Shown here piece by piece: positions 33,473 to 44,670 of a stretch of 64,000 nt of DNA. The notes under the pieces were generated by a model. That model made no database searches and was not told where the DNA came from. It worked only from the letters and a program-made list of their open reading frames with translations. The stretch comes from Multifurca ochricompacta. Lineage: Eukaryota > Basidiomycota > Agaricomycetes > Russulales > Russulaceae. The position numbers and the translations under genes are program-made. The first letter of the stretch is position 1. Each line of letters starts with the position of its first letter. The stretch lies in the NCBI GenBank assembly GCA_022496185.1, contig WTXG01000001.1:372001-436000 (forward strand), in the 5' to 3' direction.

Positions 33473-35242
33473 ATGCTTGCCTCCCTCAGGAAAGCAGGTT
33501 TTTCGCCAGAGCAAGTCATTCTCAACTCGGTCGCATATTGTCAACTAACTTTATATTCTTTTTTTCCCCAGGCCGCATCTGCGGGTCAGAAACGCTTCCT
33601 TTCCATTCATGAATATCAGTCTGTGAATCTACTCAATTCCGTATGTGGTCGCTTTGTCCGTTCCTTCCTTTGTTACCACTCTCTTACCCTGCCTTCGTAA
33701 GTATGGCGTTCCAACCCCGAAGGGCATTGCCGCAAAATCACCCAAGGAGGCCGTCGAGGCTTTCAATAAGGTCTCCGGTACGTTGGTATTTTACACGTCG
33801 CCCACTCCGTGTTTTGTCTGAACTGTCTCTCATAGCTGGGAAGGGTGCTGTCATTAAAGCGCAGGTTCTGGCGGGAGGTCGCGGAAAGGGCAAATTCTCC
33901 AACGGCCTTCAGGGTGGAGTACATGTCGTGAAGAGGTAGGTACAACTCCGGCTGTGAGTGTTACCAACCCCGGTGCTCACCTTTCCTGTATCACAAGTGC
34001 AGAGGACGCGGAAAGTTGGCCGGTCAGATGATTGGGTCTAGTCTGATCACTAAACAAACCGGAGCTGGTGGCCGTGTTTGCAACGCTGTAAGATGTCGGA
34101 AAGAACGACTACTAGTCGGTGGATACAACCACTGAGTGTCATTTATTTTGACAGGTCATGCTCGCAGAATTACGCCAGCCGTCGCACGAGTACTATGTCG
34201 CCGTTCTCAATGATCGTGCCTCACAAGGTGTTGTCCTGGTCGCGTCGAACCAAGGTGGAATGAACATTGAGGAAGTCGCGGCGAAAGACCCGAAGGCTAT
34301 CATCACTACGCCGATACCCTTTAATACCGGACTCGATAAAGAAACCGCTCTCGATGTGGCCAAGAAACTTGGATTTTCTTCAGAGAAAGCGACCAATGAG
34401 GCGGCTGACATCTTTATTAATCTTTATAAAATCTTTAAAGAAAAAGATGCCACCCAGATCGAGATCAATCCCCTTGCTGAGACCACTGACGGCGCCGTTT
34501 TATGGTATGTATGTGACGTGACGTGACGTGACGTGACCCGAACTGGGTGTGATATTGAAATGCTGCTAATTGAAATTGGCTGGTTAAACAGTATGGATGC
34601 CAAATTTGGCTTTGACGATAATGCCGAATTCCGTCAACAAGACGTTTTTGACCTTCGCGATATCTCACAAGAGGAACCTTCCGAGGTTGATGCACAAAAG
34701 GCCAACTTGAATTTCATCAAGCTTGACGGTAACATCGGTTGCCTCGTCAACGGTGCCGGTTTGGCCATGGCTACAATGGATGTCCTGTCATTACATGGTG
34801 GACAACCTGCCAATTTCTTGGACGTCGGAGGGTATGGATCAATTCATATCTCTTTCTTAGAAAAAAAGAAAGTAACAATAAGCCAGAGGTGCTACTCCTG
34901 AGACGGTCAAGAAAGCGTTCGAAATTCTTTTGGCGGATCCCAAAGTGAAGAGTATATTTATTAACATCTTTGGTGGTATCATGCGTTGCGATTACATCGC
35001 CGAGGGCGTCATAAAGGCAACCAAGGAACTCTCTCTGACGATTCCTCTTGTCGTCCGTCTTAAAGGTACCAAAGAGGCCGAAGCAAAAGAGCAAGTGTTC
35101 CACTTGTCACATAACTTCCCCCTTCCGCTAATGATGAATTTAAACCCTCTTTAGAATGATTCGTCAATCAGGCTTGAAGATCATTCCTTTTGATGGTTTG
35201 GATGATGCAGCAGAACGCGCCGTGCAACTCGCTTCAACTTAG
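33473..35242 (+). CDS. LSC2: Succinate-CoA ligase beta subunit, mitochondrial
   Basis: Exons 33473..33514, 33572..33640, 33702..33777, 33836..33935, 34003..34087, 34155..34504, 34592..34831, 34887..35096, 35155..35242 (419 aa, in frame). A short presequence ([14 protein letters not shown]) precedes [20 protein letters not shown], the ATP-grasp region ([19 protein letters not shown]), [60 protein letters not shown] and the end [20 protein letters not shown]. It converts succinyl-CoA to succinate with nucleotide triphosphate formation in the TCA cycle. The donor of the last intron is ambiguous (GTGTTC or GTTCCA); the second keeps the frame. Confidence 0.95.
34513..34537 (+). repeat. GTGAC x5 tandem repeat in an LSC2 intron
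   Basis: Five perfect copies of GTGAC right after the GTATGT donor of the sixth intron. The repeat creates overlapping TGACGT sites, the core of ATF/CREB-type elements. Position inside an intron close to the splice donor makes a regulatory role uncertain. Confidence 0.8.
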
Positions 35243-35542
35243 ACGCCTATCTGTTAGGACCTTATTAATTGCGTCTTGGGGGAAGGGAAGGGGGTGGGGG
35301 GGGGGGGATATATATCTCTCGCAATAGAGTAGTGACTGTGATGCAGTGAAGCAATTCAGAAAAAGAAAAAGAGAAAAGGAAAGAAAACAGAACAGAACAA
35401 AACAAACGTGGCGAGAATGGATACAATGTGAGGCAACCACGGAGACAATCGATATACACGGCGCGTATCGTAAAACGGTTATTAACGAATACCCATCGCC
35501 ATGTTCTAACTGAAACCCAAACCCACCTGGATGGTGCACCCA
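35243..35542. other. Convergent 3' region of LSC2 and the proline-rich gene
   Basis: 300 bp between stop codons. A G-run tract with GGGGAAGGGAAGGGGGTGGGG lies at about 35279-35306, then an A-rich stretch with AACAGAACAGAACAAAACAAAC at about 35385-35407. No gene. Confidence 0.6.
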
Positions 35543-38500
35543 TCACCACGGTGGGCGTACGTAAGACCCATGAGCCGCAGGCGTGTAACCAACATGTGAT
35601 GCCGGTGTCGGATGCGATGTTGGCATAGGCACGCCACGACCTGCAGGTATCGCCCCCGTGTATGACGGCTGGACGTGCATCACTTGCGGATGTACGAGGA
35701 CAGGGCTGCTCTGATACATGGGTACCGGTGCCGGTGCTCGTGAGTGTGATAAACTGGGACTCATCCCCGCATGGGCGGTTGGCCGTGACCGATTTTGGGC
35801 GCCGTTCGGCAGCCCAGGTGGCCCAGGGTGTGATGGTGCGTACGCACCAGGAGAAGGATACTGTATGTATGACGCATGGGCAGGGTACGGTGAGGGCAAC
35901 GGGCGCACAATCCCTCCAGGTGTTTGTCCCCCGGGAGGCGGAGCGCCCATGGGAATCCACATCGGTTGGGGATATTGTGCGGAAGGACCACCCATCAAAG
36001 CGTTCGGTGCGATGTGGTGTGAGTACATCAATGTTGGCGCTGGCGAGTGGCTTAACATTGGCGAGGGGTACGATGGATATGCAGGGCCCCCAACGGCGGA
36101 ATGTACTGACTGCACGTGTGGAGGGAATGTTGGGTGCCGGGTTGACCCAGAAGTGGAGGATTGTACTGCGGGAGACTGAGGAGATGCCTTGCGAACAATG
36201 GAACTCGCGGGTGGAGGGGGCACTTGTTGGAACGCTCGCGTAACGTCGTGTAAAGACATTCGTGAAGGCCCAGGGCCATTTGATACCGTGGGAGGTGGTG
36301 TCTCACCGTCTTCTGACTTGACTTCTTGTAACGTGAACGGTACGGATGGCAAGTCATCTGCAATGCCCTCAAGGGAGTTCACCACAGGTACATCAGCTTT
36401 CTCAGACGTCTGAGACCATAATAACTTGAGTTGTTCAGGGTCTGGCTGTCGTGCAGGCGAATCCTTCACAAGGCTTTTAGTCCAACTAGTCGTGCTCGGT
36501 GGTGTCATAGGAGTATCAGACTGACAAATTCCTCCATTCAACAAAACGCCCGAAGGAAAAGTGTACATCGTGTACTTACCGAGCCATCCGAACTTTTACT
36601 CTCCGCCTTGTCACGGGGGGTGGGCAGTGTAATAGAACCATTGACATCCGGGCAACTGAAATCATTCAAAGCTTGTGATGCGAGCGCAGGATCTTCAGTT
36701 AGAAGAGATGTCATAAGAGTTTCGGATTGCCGACCATCTTCCAGTTCGCTGGACACTGTAAAATTGACCGGGGGACCCGAGTTTGATTCGCGATAGAATG
36801 CCACGCCAGCGCCTGCAGGCATCTTCGGCTCTGCTCTAGACTTGGTTGGCCACTGCACTGATGGTGTAGTTTCAGTCTCAACGCTAGGTGTAGTATCGCT
36901 GGCCTTATCTGTGTCTGGAGGCGATGAACCACTGCGAGTAACTAATCCTTCAGTGCTGGTGGCGGACTCAACCTGGTCTGGGATAGGAGGTAGCGTCCTC
37001 CGCCAGTTCGAGTAATCGTCCGCCACACGGGGGCGGCCAAACGCGCCAGTAGCTGGCACTGCCTTATTGACAAGGGGTTTCGCAGGAAGGTGTACCTTAG
37101 GCGTCGCCGTATATCGCTTGACGAAGTATGACCCAGGGGGTGGCAGCTTTATAATAAAACGCGGCCGGCCCTTCCATGGTGGGGGCTTGCGGAAGAGCAC
37201 GTCATTAATTGAGTAGTCTCTACTTGACATACCCTCAACTGGAGGATCCCAAGAAAGAACCTCCCACCGCAGCGGTGGCACAGTCTTCTTCAAATTGGCC
37301 AACTCTCTCTTTGACAGAGGCTCTCCAGCACGCGAAGGAGGTAACCGTACACGACTTAGTTGGCCGCCCGGTTCGTCATCACCTAACTCGGTCATAGTAG
37401 TGAACGGTTCTTCTGAATCGGGAATCCGTGGAGGAGGAAGATGTAATCGCGAGGTCGGGGGAACACCCCTTCCGAACCTTGATTGCTCTGTAGAGTGTGC
37501 CGTAGTATTTGCCGTTGCACGGCTCCTGTGGTGTTCAGTCTCTGGCGCGTTTCGCTGCGGCTTCATTTGCATAGCCCCTTTTATCCTTGACATAGTGTCC
37601 TCAAAAGTGGATCTCAATTCCTCCCGGTACGATGGTGTACGCGGGGATCTCAGAGAAGGCAGTGAAGACGGCACAACCAAAGTCTGACTGGGTAAAGAGC
37701 CTTCGGTCGACTGCTTGACTGGAGAACCCGTACCTGTTGAGGTACTACGTACTGACGGGGACGCGGGCACCGTGTCTACCTCTCTACCAGCAGGCGATTC
37801 AGATGTGGTATCCGGCACGACACTCGCAACAACAGGTGGTTCCTCAACGGGTGCGAGTGGTACTTTGCGTCTCCAGGAGGGCTCTAATTCGCCTCTAGTC
37901 CGGGTAGGTGCAGGTCGGTCCTCACTAGGGACTTCAGCTGTAGCGTTGTCCTGTGAAATGAGAAGAGGAGCAACAGGTTCCTCGAGTGTGGGCTCTGTTC
38001 CGACGAACTTTCCAAGATCCATAAACTCCACTTCTTCTAGACTCTCGTCATGGCTAGGGCTGAGTAACTGAACACCAAGAACTTGCGAAGCGGGCGGAAA
38101 AGGTACAAGAGGCGTGACAGGTGAATGCGAGGAGCTCAGGCGTCGCGTAGCAATTGGTGGCAGAGGACCAGCATTGCTTCTCCATGACGTCACTGTACTG
38201 CTGGTTGACGGCGGTTGGTTGGCCGATTGAGAACTTCGCTGGGATCTTGTACGGGTCATTGTCGCAATCGTTCCGCTTTCTGAACCTCGTGATGGTTGCT
38301 TTAATGACGGTGGACGAAAGAGTGACAGATCTGTAGACAACCCAGTGGAAACTTGGGGAGAGGTAGGCTCAGGCTCCGGCTGTGTCACCTGCAACAGTCA
38401 GTTATTGTCATCTCGCCACTGTTTAAAAAAGCCAACCTGGACGGCGGGGAATTCCTTAGCTTTATCCTTCTCGGCAATCTTCATTTTCTCTTCCAGATCT

Positions 38501-40658
38501 ACAGCTTTTTTCCGAGCCCGTTCCCGTTCCCGTTCCCGCTCTTCCTCCTCAAGTTGGCGTCGAATCTTTGCGCGTTCGGCGGCTGAGTGCATGGCTGCTT
38601 TGCGCGCCAAGTCGATGTCGGTAGGTGCCGCAGTAGGTGCCAGAGGCAAGGGTGCTGCTGCGCTGGATGCAGACGGAGACGCGCCACAAGAACTTTGGCC
38701 CGTTGGAGAAGGGATCACGGGAGACTGTTCTGGGGAGCGCCCTTGATGCCATGGCTCCCTGGTCGAACCCTGCCGGCTGGAAGGCGGATGTACGTGCGGT
38801 GGCTGGTGAATGTTCAGCGGTGGTAATGATTTAGGCATAGACACGAGATGGGGAGGTAATTGCCGCAAGCTTTCCCGGGATGAATCCCGTCCACCAGACA
38901 TCGCCGAATAAGTAGTGGTTGCATTGGAAGCGCGCCGTCCCCGTTCCCAGCGCCGATCCTCAGTCCCCTGAGTTGAACTTTGGTCACGTTTAATCTCCCG
39001 CGAGCGGTCGATTCCTTGCTTCTGTAACAATTGCACGTTGTGGTGCTGCGATCCGTCTCTGCCAGGTCGACCATCTGACCTAAGATGAGTGGCCGCCAGA
39101 GCCCTTAAATGCCCTGAGGACTTACCGGGGGGCCCAATCCGGTTATTACTTGACCACGGCTCCAGCCTGTTGGAGCGTTCATTAAAGAGTACGCGCGACG
39201 CTTCCTGAGGTGATAGTTGCGAGCTGGAGGAAATAGACGCGCCCGCAGGGGGCCAATGCGCGGGCGAATGTTCGATGAGAGTGCAGCCGAACGTGGCCAG
39301 CTTCGATCAAAGTCATCGGAAAACCGGTCTTCCTTGTTAATTTGTGCAGTTACTGAAGGCGAATGAGAATCATGAGCGGGGACTGCGGCAGGACCTGAAT
39401 CCTGCGTATCCTGGGACACGTCAACAGGTTGAATTTGGTATTGACGGCCATCCCCAAATTCAATGACCCCACCGAGAAAGTCGTCGTTGTCTTCTTCCAT
39501 CTGCAACATGTTAATCGCACTAGAATTCAATTAACCAGAGAGCGAGCGGACCTCATCCCAGTGATGAGCATTAGGGTTTAAATGGACTCCGCGGAACGTG
39601 TCAGCTTCAGTGGTGGCTGGGCTTTGGGGCGCAGGGGCGTGCGTTGACGGCCTTTTATCTTGCACCCCGTTCAGGCGACCTGTGGATGTATGAGCACCAT
39701 GTAATACACACAACAGGATACCACACGGACGTACCCTGAGCAACCTCAGCAGCGGTGGGAAATTCGCTCTGCACTCCAGGGGGTGGCCCAGCCCCGACGG
39801 CATTTCCATCTTGTTTGACATTCCTCCAAGCTGGTTTGCTCGAACCACTGGTACCTTCAGACTTGGATGTAGAAGGGGCCTGGATAGCTCCACGAGGCTG
39901 CGGCTGAATCACCTTTCCAGCATGAGGATGCTGTGGTGCTCCATGGGAAATAGGGGCAGGCGCAGAAGGGAGGACAGAAGATACACTCCCAGATACAGGA
40001 GAGGGTGCCAGGGACGGTGCGGTAGAAGGCGGACGGGTCCATCCTGGGCCGGTACCCGTGGAGGACGATAGTAACCTCGTAAGCTTGGTGGTAACGAGGC
40101 GGGAGTGGGAGGCGGCTGACGGTGGCGGTGATTTGACTGAACCATTCATTGGCACATTGGCAAGGTCCAAACTCGGCGGACATGCGGACTTAAGAACTCA
40201 CCTGTGCTACCCGCGATCTTTGAAGACGCCGATGATGAGGGTATCTGACTAGTTCCAGGCGTTGGGCTGTTCTTTTCCATGAACTTCTTATTGATATTGA
40301 CCACAGTGAATTTTTTGGTAGGCGCAGTGGTGCCGGTGACAATCGTGTGTGGAGGGGTAGAGCCTGATGTAAGGAAGTCCATACATGAGAGCTGACAAGA
40401 CAAACTTGAAGAGAGTTAGGATTGCTCACCATCCTTTCCCTGTTGCTCTGCCGCCCTTGAAAGTTCTGATAGCGTCGAGACTAAAAGTTGGGGCGGACTA
40501 GGTGGAAAAGTAGAAGACGTCTCTACCACGCCATTTGTCATTACTCTGTCTTGTGGTTGAGATTCAAGAGTGTCCATGTGCGCGTCAGTAGACGGCACTT
40601 TGGAAGAATTGAGAAAGGACCGATTGTGGTCACGCCTTTTCGAGTTTGACCAAGTCAT
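35543..40658 (-). CDS. Large proline/serine-rich disordered protein (agaricomycete; possibly BAT2/PRRC2-like); apparent frameshift
   Basis: The start MTWSNSKRRDHNRSFLNSSK leads to KKFTVVNINKKFMEKNS, HSRLVTTKLT, EFPTAAEVAQG, VDTFRGVHLNPNAHHWDE-type text, EEDNDDFLGGVIEFGDGRQY, EDRFSDDFDRSWPRS and EASRVLFNERSNRLEPW. Then come an Arg/Glu coiled coil (RQLEEEERERERERARKKAV) and a very long Ser/Pro/Thr region with PRFIIKLPPPGSYFVKRYTA, ending in Pro/His/Tyr-rich sequence. Short conserved islands between disordered tracts, with an FPTAAE motif, recall PRRC2/BAT2 proteins of stress granules and translation; that link is tentative. At 39248-39252 one base is missing from a run (five instead of six) and the frame breaks. 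About eight introns. Confidence 0.75.
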
Positions 40659-40871
40659 TATCGTACACCGCCGAAAAATCAGACATACCCACGAAAATAA
40701 AAAACTTTTAAGGGAACGTAAGAACGTTCTCCTTTCTAACCGAGTAGACGTTGACTTTGACGAGGACAAGGTCAAGTCTACACACACGCTGAGGAGTGGA
40801 GGTCTGGAGGGAACCTTTTCGGCCGGTTTATCGGCCAAACGGCCAAACGGTACCATATATAGATAACATCA

Positions 40872-41713
40872 TCAAGTAACAGCGGAAAGTTCACTTTCTC
40901 TCTTGTTTAAAAGCTCAATTTCCCCTTCCAAAGCAACGTTGGCCATCTCAATCTGAAGTATGCTAGATATAAGCTCAGTCCATCGGCCCTCCAACGATGT
41001 TAATGGTTACCGAGACGAGTCTACACGGCGTTCCCACACAGAATCAGTATCTCTTGTGTTGTGCAGTCACAAAACAGAACAAATGCGTACTTGAGTATTT
41101 TTCCTGTCTCGGTTCAGATTGGTGGTTTGATCTTTTAGTTCCTCTAGAAGCTTCTCCGCTTCCTTGGCGTCGGCTTCCAGTAAGTGGTTATGTATTCGCC
41201 ATGCATTACTTCCGTATTGTTGGAGTAGAGCGAGGTTGTTGTGTCTTGACGCGCGGGAAGAGAGGTATGAAGTTAGATAACAAGACAGAAAGCAACGAGA
41301 CGATACCGAATGCGTTGGTGTTCCAACTGTGCATGTACATTGTCCAGGGCAGTCTTCCATTCCTCGTCACTTGAGGGTGTTCTTGAGGATGCCAACTGGT
41401 ATCGAGAAGTATCAATAGCAGCGAGGGGATTTCGCGCCCCGACACGTCCGAGTTCTGTAGCAAGAAGGGGATTGTTCTGCAGAACATAATCATGCTTAGT
41501 GCTTGACGATAACTGCCTGTGTGAACTAACCACAAACAAATCCAAGGGAGGTGGAACACGTGGATGAAGGGCCTCCTGTTGTATCCTCTGCGTCTCAACA
41601 GCCAATTCATGTTGGACCTTTTCCCTAAGTATTGGGTGCAACTCTAGATCATTGTCATAATAAGGTAGAGAGTCGAATAATGGAGCAGGTTCTTGATGAT
41701 TTTCGGCAGCCAT
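40872..41713 (-). CDS. Pre-mRNA splicing factor SPF27/BCAS2 (Prp19 complex)
   Basis: The start MAAENHQEPAPLFDSLPYYD opens the family pattern, followed by NDLELHPILREKVQHELAVE, NNPLLATELGRVGARNPLAA, EEWKTALDNVHAQLEHQRIR, NLALLQQYGSNAWRIHNHLL and a C-terminal coiled coil (EADAKEAEKLLEELKDQTT, then SLEGRWTELISSILQIEMAN), ending SELSAVT. BCAS2/SPF27 (Cwf7 in S. pombe) is a structural helical subunit of the Prp19/NineTeen complex that activates the spliceosome. Length and helical layout fit the family. Its neighbour upstream is complex I 30 kDa, divergent by about 180 bp. Confidence 0.88.
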
Positions 41714-41894
41714 GAGTGAACGAACCCCCCTCTCTCCCAATCGCCGCCCAGCCCTAAACTGGTGGCCGGAGCGGAGTTTGAATGACTGACCGGATACGAG
41801 TGCGAAGTGTGTGAGCAGCACGAGCACGACAACCCATGTCTCTCCGCGTCGCAGCCAGGTCGGGACACTTATTCTTATTCAGGTGTGCTCAACC

Positions 41895-42968
41895 ATGCTA
41901 TATGCGCGGGTGCTCCCTACTGTAACGCGGGGTGTGCATTCATCCTCACCTTCCAAAGGTCTGCTCTATCGGTCAGGTCGGATTGCGTGGCTAGTGGCTA
42001 ATATCCTTGTTACAGCCTCCGTTTCTCCGTTTCCCGAACCAACCTCACCCAACCCAACACTCATCAAATACGCTGAAACGACAGAGAAATTACACAATTA
42101 TGGCTCATACTTATGCAGTGTCTACCCAAATTCATCCAGCAGTTCTCGGTGCTGAAGGATGAATTGACACTCTACATCGCACCTTCTGCCGTTATCCCGG
42201 TCTTAACTTTCCTTCGCGACCATTCTCAGTGTCAGTTCAAGTCAGTGATGGATATCAGTGGCGTTGATTTTCCCGAGAGAGACAAGAGGTTTGAGGTCGT
42301 TTACCACTTGTTAAGCATCAAGTTTGCTGCGAGGATACGCATCAAAACGTACGCAGGTGAAGCAGACGCAGTTCCGAGTGCTACTTCAACATTCAACGGT
42401 GCCAACTGGTAATACACCATCCCGTCTCCACCTCGCCGGTGTTGACCGACAGCTAGGTACGAGAGAGAAGCTTGGGACTTATTTGGGATATTTTTCAAAG
42501 ATCACCCAGACCTGTAAGCCCTGTCATTTGTACATGCATATTCTAAGCTTATATATTCCTAGTCGTCGCATTCTTACAGATTATGGTGGGCTTCAGTATA
42601 TTTTGGTCACTATGGTTGTTGACCCCACCCCAGGCTTTGAAGGACACCCATTACGGAAGGACTTCCCTCTAACGGCATGTATATTTATACTTCATTCATA
42701 GCCTGCCACTGAGTGCCTTTATTGCAGGGCTACACCGAGGTTAGGTATGACGAAGAGAAAAAACGCGTTGTTTATGAGCCTCTCCAGCTTACTCAGGCCT
42801 TCCGGTACGCAGTATCTTCTCATAAACGATTTTCAGACTTGACTTGCTATTAGAAATTTCGAAGCTTTGTCTCCATGGGAGCAGATTGGTGAGGGGACAG
42901 AGCCGCGGAAACCTCAGGAGTTCAAACCTCTCCCGCCACCACAGGCCAAGGAACCGCAAAAGAAATAG
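41895..42968 (+). CDS. NADH:ubiquinone oxidoreductase 30-kDa subunit (complex I, NDUFS3); apparent frameshift
   Basis: Exons 41895..41958, 42016..42408, 42457..42513, 42563..42585, 42634..42674, 42728..42804, 42854..42968. A presequence ([20 protein letters not shown]) precedes [105 protein letters not shown] and [19 protein letters not shown]. It is the NuoC-type subunit of the peripheral arm. One base is missing near 42113 (an extra A gives [10 protein letters not shown] and a 256-aa total divisible by three). Intron 42675..42727 appears to be GC-AG (GCATGT), and one exon is 23 nt. Confidence 0.94.
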
Positions 42969-43069
42969 ATGCATACGTATACGTACACCTTGAATTATTG
43001 TTTTCTGCCCAAAAACATCTCAGTACACATGACAAGTATATTGTAAGACCATATGAGAGTTCCGCCACA

Positions 43070-44502
43070 TCAGGAGTCGACCACAACGACCCCGGTTGCA
43101 TCATCAGTTGCGACTGGTGTCTTTTTGCCTTTCTCCCAGCCCATCCTCCCAACGATATATTCCTGGCCAACGACCTCGACTCCAAATCGAAGTGTCTCAG
43201 CAACCGTATCTTCCACCCAGTCATGTTCGTCCCAGACCTTAACCCAACGCTCTGGAATTGCCTGAGTGACAGTTGTATAAGAAAGCCTGTGAGCAGGATC
43301 CGAAAGGTGGAGGATGAATTGAAGCTGGGTTGACTCAGTTGGTTCCGGCCCCGGGACAGTAAGGGTAGAGGTGAATGCTTGGATGCGAAGATAAACGTAT
43401 GAATAGTAGTAGGATTCTCGATTGACGAGGGACGTTGTGGATCGGGGGGCGCGTTCGCTTTGATAATTTCTTCCAAATTAGCCTATTCCATGCTCAGCTC
43501 TTGTATTTCCACAAGGAACGGGGCGTACTTGGGCTAACTTCAGAGCTTGTTCAAAGCCTTCGACTGCATTAATGTCACGATCGTTTGAGGCCTCCTTAGG
43601 TTTTGACTCGTCCCCCTTATTAACAATCAAGTCACCACCCTCCACTTGTTCCAGAATCTAGGGGGGAAGGCATAAGCAAGAGACCATGCAACATACATGC
43701 AAGACCGACCCGCGTAAGTGCGGTATAAACGAGCGACTCAACCCCTTCAAACCTTGCATATCGTGACTCAACCAAACTTGAATCACCTCGTGCTCAGAGA
43801 TAGGAGGAGCAACAGTGTTGAGTATCTCATTGAAAGTCGAAAGGCCAACCCGTTTTAAATCCTGCCCTGAATGGCGCATTGATTCAAGTCACCGCGAAGA
43901 AGCCATACAGACGAACCTAATTTCTCCAATTGCGTATGTTTCGCATACTCTTGTGCACGCTCCTGCGCACTTCGCGCGTACCCAAGGACGTCTTCTCTCC
44001 ATTTCTTGGTATCCTGTGTCGGTAGGCCCTTCACTTGCTCATCGACAACAGACCTAGCCTGTTGCAGTGCTGACGAAGCGGTGGACCAGACATTGCCCCA
44101 CCCCCACCCACCACTGGATGGCTGCTGCTCACGTTCAATAGCCGCCTGCTGCTTCTCGGTTGGCACTAAGTTGGATAAGGATGTTGAGGGTGAGGCGCCT
44201 CTGCCAGAAGAAGAACCGGGGCCTGTGAGCGACGAGCCGCCGACCTTAACGCGCTCTGTGCTCTTCCGAAGAGTCGGAGTACCTGCTCTGGATAGTGGGC
44301 GGTCGACTAGAGATGTTGTGGGACGCGTGGGCTCTGAACTCTTCTGCGTGATCTCGTCAAGGAAGGCTAGGACCTCAGCAGCTTCACCAGGGTTAGTAGT
44401 TGCAGGATCGATACTTTGATTATGAGAGTCGGGTGAGAGTAGATCGAGGTCATCGAGGATTTGGAGTGCTTCCTCCTGCCTTGACTTTGATTTGGTGCTC
44501 AT
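43070..44502 (-). CDS. MTC1: MTC1-family protein (maintenance of telomere capping 1); apparent frameshift
   Basis: The start MSTKSKSRQEEALQILDDLD is followed by AAEVLAFLDEITQKSSEPTR, a Ser/Thr/Pro linker, SSGGWGWGNVWSTASSALQQ, KWREDVLGYARSAQERAQEY, DLKRVGLSTFNEILNTVAPP, EHEVIQVWLSHDMQG and ILEQVEGGDLIVNKGDES, ending with a beta-rich domain (FILHLSDPAHRLSYTTVTQA). This is the Mtc1/DUF5427 layout. Yeast Mtc1 is a Golgi/COPI-vesicle-associated protein named from a genetic screen with cdc13; the molecular role is unclear. At 43749-43751 one base is missing: an extra T in the sense strand gives GFEGVESLVYTALTR and a matching intron phase. One intron uses GTTCGT (donor at 43916). Confidence 0.85.
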
Positions 44503-44670
44503 CGCATAACAAGCTTGTAGTGAGATGGGAATTGTGGGAAGGGAAATCGCCTCGCATAGATTTACATAACACGGCCCCCACAGCTCGTGGCTCGACCATG
44601 ACCTAGTCGCCGACACGCAACACTCACTGAACAACAGCGCTGATTGTTCTTAACAGATAAAAAGGTTGAT

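Noticed and set aside
35662..38071. Long plus-strand ORFs opposite the proline-rich gene
   Set aside because: Shadows of a GC-rich coding exon in another frame; no family text and no introns.
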